Below are positions 59,478 through 64,000 of a stretch of DNA of 64,000 bases, in pieces (position 1 is the first letter of the stretch; every line of letters starts with the position of its first letter). Below the pieces are notes generated by a model. The model was not told where the DNA came from and searched no databases. It saw nothing but the letters and a program-made list of their open reading frames with translations. Origin of the DNA: Lactobacillus bombicola. GTDB taxonomy: Bacteria; Bacillota; Bacilli; Lactobacillales; Lactobacillaceae. The stretch lies in contig NZ_FOMN01000002.1 of NCBI RefSeq assembly GCF_900112665.1, positions 265,659 through 329,658 on the forward strand, written 5' to 3'. The translations under genes were made by a program, and so were the position numbers.

Positions 59478-60587
59478 TCAATTTTTGCTTTTGCAAGTGC
59501 TTTCATTTAAATTGGATGATTCTATTATGATTTTTGCTATCTCCAAGCACATATCTTCTGCTTGTGGTTCTGTTCCAAAAAAGTTAAGACTACCATGATC
59601 ACATCCCATATATTTAATAACTTTTAGATCAGCATTATGTTCAAGTGCCTTTTTAACAAATTCTTCTGTTACTAACGTCAACAAATCATATTGATTAACA
59701 ATAAATGTAATCGGGGGCAGCTTACCCCAATCTCTTAGATTAAAAAGATTAACTATCTCATCTCTTGGATCAATTTTGTGATGTAAATAATTATTCTCAA
59801 ATGCAGGTAAAGACTTAAGCATCCTGTTAACTCTATTTTTAGCATATTTTTCATCTTTAGAGCAAACATCGAACTTGCTCCATTTATAATACTTTTCCAT
59901 GTCATTATCAATAGCTGGGTATAGTTCAACTGCTTTAGCAATAATTGATGTATTGTGTAATCGCACAATGCAAGAATTAATTATGCTTGCCCCCGCACTG
60001 TCACCTGCTAAAATTATTTTTTCATTATCTGAACCCAGTTGTTGATGATTGGCTTTTACCCAATTAATGATTCCCATCGCATCATCAATTGCTGCAGGAT
60101 ATGGATTTTCTGGTGCTAAACGATAATGCGGGAAAATTACTGTTGATTTAGCTTGTTCAGCAATAAATTTCATCTGCTCGCCAAATTCTTCAATCTTACC
60201 TGTCATAAAGGCTCCACCATGAAAATAGATTAATATAGGGTTAGCATGATTTAAGTTTTCTGCACTATAAATAAATGTATCAATATAATGATCACCATCA
60301 ATTTCTACTAATTTTTCATCTAGTTTAACTGGACTGGTAGTTAAATCATAGGTAATGTTTTCCGGACGATTGCGATCAAAATTTAGTGAAAAAGGCTTGT
60401 CACCAATTCCCTCATCAATTTTTTTCTGTATAATCATCTTAACGTGCGGATCCACAATATTTAATTTTGGATTACCATCTTGTCCTGGAACAGGCTTAAC
60501 TATTTCTTCCACTCCATTAATAACTTTTCGCATAGTCTTTGTTTGTAATTCCTCAATTAAAGTATGCGAATATTGTCTTTGTTCCAT
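59478..60587 (-). CDS. alpha/beta-hydrolase esterase of the PTS operon
   Basis: The 369-residue HSL-family esterase has the oxyanion motif HGGAF (123-127) and nucleophile Ser197 in GDSAGA. YRLAPENPYPAAIDDA between them is typical. An aspartate in NQYDLLTL and a histidine in GCDHGSLNFF complete the triad. An N-terminal extension of about 110 residues is longer than in the other esterase here. It is first in the PTS operon, behind its own RAT, which links ester hydrolysis to the imported sugar. No signal peptide. Confidence 0.88.
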   Translation of the reverse strand: MEQRQYSHTLIEELQTKTMRKVINGVEEIVKPVPGQDGNPKLNIVDPHVKMIIQKKIDEGIGDKPFSLNFDRNRPENITYDLTTSPVKLDEKLVEIDGDHYIDTFIYSAENLNHANPILIYFHGGAFMTGKIEEFGEQMKFIAEQAKSTVIFPHYRLAPENPYPAAIDDAMGIINWVKANHQQLGSDNEKIILAGDSAGASIINSCIVRLHNTSIIAKAVELYPAIDNDMEKYYKWSKFDVCSKDEKYAKNRVNRMLKSLPAFENNYLHHKIDPRDEIVNLFNLRDWGKLPPITFIVNQYDLLTLVTEEFVKKALEHNADLKVIKYMGCDHGSLNFFGTEPQAEDMCLEIAKIIIESSNLNESTCKSKN

Positions 60588-60606
60588 AAAAATCCTCCCT
60601 TAGACA

Positions 60607-60650
60607 CAAAAAAACCGAAAAAGCATATAACTTATATACTTCTTCGGTTT
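60607..60650 (-). terminator. leader terminator before the esterase
   Basis: AAACCGAA pairs with TTCGGTTT, followed by a T run on the minus strand. The 5' arm overlaps the RAT. Confidence 0.8.
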
Positions 60651-60676
60651 CGCCAGTTTTTAAACTGTTACGATCC
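60646..60676 (-). promoter_or_regulatory. RAT, mannose-class operon copy 1
   Basis: The same 31 nt as at 59420. It lies right at the predicted start of the operon transcript. Confidence 0.85.
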
Positions 60677-60688
60677 TATTTAACCTCT

Positions 60689-60726
60689 ATGTTAGCACAT
60701 TCTTTCATTTTTAGAAAGCGTTTACT
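60689..60726 (-). promoter_or_regulatory. esterase-PTS operon promoter with CRE-like site
   Basis: An extended -10 (TGC-TAACAT, hexamer 60694-60689) has a weak -35 TTTCTA (60717-60712) at 17 bp. A CRE-like element (TAGAAAGCGTTTACT on the plus strand, one mismatch) overlaps the -35. CcpA would add to antitermination. Confidence 0.6.
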
Positions 60727-60770
60727 GAAATTTATTTTATACTTTACTTATATAAAGGATCGTGTCAATT

Positions 60771-61088
60771 TTGCATCCTAAACATATCGTTCTAACAGAA
60801 GCCTATTACTACATCCTATTATCATTATTTAAACCATTACATGGCTATGGCATTATGAAGAAAATTGCTGAGCTATCTGACGAAAGAGTCATGCTAGCTG
60901 CAGGTACATTGTATGGAGCACTAAATAAATTAGAGCAAAATCAATGGATTAAAGCCTTGCCCGTAAACAACATTGATCACAAAAAACAATACGTTATTAC
61001 TTCCCAAGGGAAAGAAATTGTAATCAATGAACTTAAGAGATTAGAAGAATTGGTAAATAATGGGCACAAAATTATGGAGGATAACTAA
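60771..61088 (+). CDS. PadR-family transcriptional regulator
   Basis: The 105-residue winged-helix protein has the PadR core: EAYYYILLSLFKPLHGYGIMKKI and MLAAGTLYGALNKLEQNQWI. PadR proteins repress genes for stress, drug or phenolic responses. The start is uncertain: the TTG at 60771 is ten bases from AAAGGAT, while a GTG at 60762 is too close to it. It overlaps no gene and sits one base before the DUF2812 gene, its usual partner. Confidence 0.88.
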   Translation: MHPKHIVLTEAYYYILLSLFKPLHGYGIMKKIAELSDERVMLAAGTLYGALNKLEQNQWIKALPVNNIDHKKQYVITSQGKEIVINELKRLEELVNNGHKIMEDN

Positions 61089-61089
61089 A

Positions 61090-61611
61090 TTGGAAAAGAA
61101 GAAGTTCCGGCTATTTTTTAGTGACAAACAAGAAGAAACTTGGCTTAATCAAATGGCAGCTGCTGGCTGGCAGTTAACCAAAATTAAGGGGTTACTCTAT
61201 TATTTTACTAATCAAAAGCCCAAATATATTTATCGCATTGATTTTCTTGATCCTAAAGCTTCTAAAACGAAACAACAAGATTATATTAATTTTATTGAAG
61301 AGACCGGTGCCGAAAAAATTGCTCAAATTGGCCAATGGATCTATTTCCGGCGTTCCGCAGTTCAAGGAGACTTTCAACTTTATTCAGATAATGACTCCAA
61401 GCTAAGCTATTTAAAACGCATTCGCAGACAAATATTACTCACAACGCTATTTCCATTACCACTAATTCAAATGCTCATGACTGATATTAGTAATGGCAAT
61501 AGTGGCTGGGCAAGATACTTTGGCTTAGGTTTCTTTGGCTTATTTGAATTATTTTTTCTACTCAAACTAAGTACTTTGTCAATCCGTCTTAAAAAATTAA
61601 CTACTAGTTGA
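61090..61611 (+). CDS. DUF2812 membrane protein
   Basis: The 173-residue protein starts with FRLFFSDKQEETWLNQMAAAGWQL, the DUF2812 signature. Two C-terminal membrane segments (about 117-160) follow. It has a TTG start after GGAGG. PadR-DUF2812 pairs are common in Firmicutes and form a regulatory unit of unknown task. Confidence 0.88.
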   Translation: MEKKKFRLFFSDKQEETWLNQMAAAGWQLTKIKGLLYYFTNQKPKYIYRIDFLDPKASKTKQQDYINFIEETGAEKIAQIGQWIYFRRSAVQGDFQLYSDNDSKLSYLKRIRRQILLTTLFPLPLIQMLMTDISNGNSGWARYFGLGFFGLFELFFLLKLSTLSIRLKKLTTS

Positions 61612-61638
61612 TTCTTTTTAATTCATAACAGTAAATAA

Positions 61639-61675
61639 AAGCGGCAACCCTCATAATTGTTGCCGCTTGTTTTTT
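61639..61675 (+). terminator. PadR-DUF2812 terminator
   Basis: AAGCGGCAAC pairs with GTTGCCGCTT around a ten-base loop, then GTTTTTT. Confidence 0.85.
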
Positions 61676-61685
61676 ATTAAGATAC

Positions 61686-61928
61686 CTAATTTTTTTGAAT
61701 ACGTTTAAAAAGTACTAGCCATTCATAAATAAAGGTAATGATTGCTATTACATAGTCATACCAATGGAAAGCATTCGCAAAACCAAATACGGAAAGTAGT
61801 AAAATCAAAATCAGCAATAAACTATAGCAAATAGGGGTAACATAGATTAGATTATGCTTATTAAGCCAAGAGTCTATTGGTAAAAGTTCAAAAGCTAAAA
61901 TGAGAAAAATAATCAATAGCGTATCCAT
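61686..61928 (-). CDS. small membrane protein
   Basis: The 80-residue protein has about three hydrophobic segments (MDTLLIIFLILAFELL, IYVTPICYSLLLILILLL, YDYVIAIITFIYEWLVLF). It follows ilvE on the same strand after 12 bases and is probably co-transcribed. Function unknown. Confidence 0.6.
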   Translation of the reverse strand: MDTLLIIFLILAFELLPIDSWLNKHNLIYVTPICYSLLLILILLLSVFGFANAFHWYDYVIAIITFIYEWLVLFKRIQKN

Positions 61929-61940
61929 TTTTTTATTCCC

Positions 61941-62966
61941 TTATTCACTAATTTCTTGTACCCAACCTTCCGGTCCTTCTTCATTACCATATTGGATGTC
62001 AACCAATTCTTGATACAGCTTGGTTGTAATCGGACCGGTTTCTTTTTCACTATAAATCACATGCTTTTGCCCCTGGTAAGTGATTGACCCAACTGGCGAA
62101 ATAACAGCTGCTGTACCCATGGCGCCTGCTTCTTTCAATTCAAAAGCCTCTGCTAAAGTAATCTGACGTTCAACTGGATTTAAGCCTTGCTTTTTGGCCA
62201 ATTCCAGCAGTGATTTTTTAGTAATGGAAATCAAAATCGACGGGGATTTAGGTGTCACAAATTGCCCCTCTGACGTAATGCCAAAGAAATTGGCCCCGCC
62301 AAATTCATCAATATATTTATGTTCGCGGGGATCAAGATAAAGACAATCAGCATACCCCTTTTGATGCGCCTCAACTGACGGCAATAAACTACTGGCATAA
62401 TTGCCAGCAGTCTTAGCTTGACCTGTCCCAGCATAAGCAGCACGATCGTAGTCACTGACAATATAAGCCGCCGGATTTAACCCCTTAATGTATGCGCCAA
62501 CTGGTACGGCAAAAATACGAAAAGTATATTCATTGGCGGCTTGAACGCCCAAAACATTAGAAGTGCCTACCATGAATGGCCGTAAATATAAGGTGGCGCC
62601 ACTATCATATGGTGGTACAAATTCTTGGTTAGCCAAAACGACTTGCTTAACTGCAGCCACAAATTGTTCTTCTGGAAATGGTGGCATCGCCAAGCGCTCC
62701 GCCGACAAAGTAAAGCGATGGGCATTTTGCTCCGGGCGAAATAAGTTAATCTTACCATCTTTTCTACGATAAGCCTTTAGACCTTCAAAGATTTCTTGGC
62801 CGTAATGTAAAATTTCAGCTCCTTCAGACAGGGTCAAAGTTGAAGCTTCGACTAATTTACCTTCCTGCCATTGACCATCTTTGTACTTTGCTACATAGCG
62901 ATATGGCAAATCGCGATACACAAAACCTAAGTTTTTCCAATCAAGATCTTCTACTCGTTGTTTCAT
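61941..62966 (-). CDS. ilvE: branched-chain amino-acid aminotransferase
   Basis: The 341-residue fold-IV PLP enzyme interconverts leucine, isoleucine and valine with their keto acids. GQEIFEGLKAYRRKDG and RPFMVGTSNVLGV are conserved. YLDPREHKYIDEFGGANFFGI and GTAAVISPVGSI also fit the family. No other ilv or leu gene is close, so it probably serves catabolism or flavour compounds rather than biosynthesis. Confidence 0.95.
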   Translation of the reverse strand: MKQRVEDLDWKNLGFVYRDLPYRYVAKYKDGQWQEGKLVEASTLTLSEGAEILHYGQEIFEGLKAYRRKDGKINLFRPEQNAHRFTLSAERLAMPPFPEEQFVAAVKQVVLANQEFVPPYDSGATLYLRPFMVGTSNVLGVQAANEYTFRIFAVPVGAYIKGLNPAAYIVSDYDRAAYAGTGQAKTAGNYASSLLPSVEAHQKGYADCLYLDPREHKYIDEFGGANFFGITSEGQFVTPKSPSILISITKKSLLELAKKQGLNPVERQITLAEAFELKEAGAMGTAAVISPVGSITYQGQKHVIYSEKETGPITTKLYQELVDIQYGNEEGPEGWVQEISE

Positions 62967-63506
62967 AAAAACCTCCTACTTAACCAATTTGTTTAATCAC
63001 AATTTAATTATTGACTAATTTATGCTATAAAACTCCTAATGTCAATAGTCAGGAAAGATTATTCTTAAAACAATTTGACTATTTGCTTAGTTAAGCCTCA
63101 TACTTTATCCACCTATTATTAATTATTTGTATAAGTTCAAAAATTATTGCTACAAAAACAGCAAAAAAAGAAGTCACAAAGCTGAAAGCAAAAAAGAAGC
63201 AATCAGTAAGCGCCAGTATCGTAAGTCTCCTATATTAAAATTTAGAAAAGCTAAAGGGTCAAAGCCGGCTGAAACTAGTTTAAATAAGCGCTTTTGGTTA
63301 CTCCAATCACTATTTAAGTAAACAAACTTCAACATAAACTGTCAACTCTATATTGTTATGTGCAGTTTAATTAAATACAATTGTATAAAAAAATACCTTA
63401 GGTTCAAACGAACTTAGGGTATTTTTCTATTTTTACAATATCGCTTTACGTTAGGCAATTAGTTGTACATTTGTAAATTCAATTGATTAATTGATTTTCC
63501 CAATCA
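62967..63506. other. gene-poor stretch between ilvE and the SLAP protein
   Basis: AT-rich sequence with the ilvE promoter region on the minus strand. A 64-codon basic frame at 63127-63321 has a TTG start and no good ribosome binding site, so I do not call it a gene. The terminator at 63387 belongs to the SLAP protein gene. Confidence 0.5.
63387..63426 (-). terminator. terminator of the SLAP protein gene
   Basis: AAAATACCTTAGGTTC pairs with GAACTTAGGGTATTTT (two wobbles) around AAAC, with T runs on both strands. It lies 80 bases after the stop codon at 63507. Confidence 0.75.
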
Positions 63507-63899
63507 TTAATAAGGAGTAACAACGTTAGCAACTTTGATATATCTATTATGACCAATACGATAATATTTTTTACCTTTAATAGTGTAAACTTCACGATTA
63601 CTCATAACTGTCTTTTTCTTGGAAAGCAAACTTTTTAGTACACGTTTACCTGTCTTAGTATACTGATATGACGCTCTATTTAAATATAACTTAAGTAGTT
63701 CATCATGCTTTTTACTATATGGGAGCACGTTAACTGCTTTAATATATCTATTATGACCAATACAATAATACTTTTTGCCTTTAATAGTGTAAACTTTACC
63801 ATTACTCATAACGGTCTTTTTCTTGGAAAGTTTGCTTTTTGGTACACGTTTACCTGCTTTAGTATATTGATATGAGGCTCTATTTAAGTATAACTTAAG
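63507..63899 (-). repeat. tandem SLAP repeat, period 204 bp
   Basis: Unit 1 starts at 63899 and unit 2 at 63695, exactly 204 bases or 68 codons later. The DNA of the two units is nearly the same over long runs, which points to recent duplication. Confidence 0.85.
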
Positions 63900-64000
63900 T
63901 CCAATTTTTGGTGTTGGTAGTTCGCCCGGTGTTGGTAATTCACCTGGGGTTGAAGTTCCATTTCCTGCATCTGGGGTTGAAGTTCCGTTACTTGCACCTG
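63507..64000 (-). CDS. partial surface protein with two SLAP repeats
   Basis: The minus-strand frame is open from the window edge to a TAA at 63507: 164 codons, the C-terminus of a larger protein. It starts in a Thr/Pro/Gly linker (TSTPGELPTPGELPTPK). Two near-identical SLAP units of 68 residues follow (LKLYLNRASYQYT, KKKTVMSN and GKKYYxIGHNRYIK). SLAP repeats hold S-layer-associated proteins on the cell wall without covalent bonds. The first copy has Cys where the second has Arg in KYYxIG. Confidence 0.88.
   Translation of the reverse strand, partial: GASNGTSTPDAGNGTSTPGELPTPGELPTPKIGLKLYLNRASYQYTKAGKRVPKSKLSKKKTVMSNGKVYTIKGKKYYCIGHNRYIKAVNVLPYSKKHDELLKLYLNRASYQYTKTGKRVLKSLLSKKKTVMSNREVYTIKGKKYYRIGHNRYIKVANVVTPY

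Noticed and set aside
63127..63321. 64-codon basic reading frame
   Set aside because: TTG start, no good ribosome binding site, biased composition from an A-rich stretch, no recognisable family.

Overview
The window is AT-rich chromosomal DNA of a Lactobacillus in the strict sense (delbrueckii/helveticus-type group). The evidence is the phosphotransferase (PTS) sugar operons, purine and DAP/lysine genes of lactobacillar type, Rgg, LytTR and PadR regulators, a sortase, and the 3' end of a surface protein with two SLAP (S-layer attachment) repeats. There is no rRNA, tRNA, insertion sequence, prophage or CRISPR array that I can see. The species cannot be fixed from the sequence alone.

Layout. 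1-4260: an alpha-glucoside operon on the minus strand (6-phospho-alpha-glucosidase, PTS EIICB, RpiR-type regulator, partial membrane protein). 4500-7570: a secreted protein, a membrane protein and an MFS transporter. 7770-13190: a beta-glucoside operon with licT, PTS EIIBCA, 6-phospho-beta-glucosidase and an exported histidine phosphatase, with two RAT/terminator leaders. 13320-18320: sortase, tyrosine phosphatase with glycerol kinase, a ThiD/PdxK-family kinase and a gatD without murT. 18350-21550: tenA and the TPP-riboswitch operon thiM-thiD-thiE, a thiamine salvage island. 21740-25420: LiaF-like protein with LytTR regulator, then Rgg with a divergent MFS gene. 25470-29490: a decayed GAPDH remnant, purB, purA and guaC. 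30800-40720: the whole DAP/lysine route, as a lysine-riboswitch operon lysA-dapH-deacetylase-dapA-dapB-patA-asd plus a divergent lysC-dapF.

40830-43910: an esterase, AraC regulator and MFS module. 44070-46200: amino-acid permease and a C26 amidotransferase. 46300-48970: an ABC-F ATPase behind a leader-peptide attenuator, then an ASCH protein and cytidine deaminase. 49230-52530: two oxidoreductase units, the second behind a MerR-type promoter. 53410-53540: a 19-residue peptide gene with its own promoter and terminator. 53710-60720: MalY-type C-S lyase, a DUF3737 protein, then a mannose-class PTS operon carrying an alpha/beta-hydrolase and a BglG-type antiterminator. 60770-64000: PadR/DUF2812 pair, ilvE and the SLAP protein.

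The least expected systems are regulatory. The mannose-class PTS operon has two identical 31-nt antiterminator targets that differ from those of the beta-glucoside operon. The ABC-F leader contains three mutually exclusive pairing segments after a nine-codon peptide. The small amphipathic peptide gene may have an mRNA whose ends pair, as in type I toxin messages.
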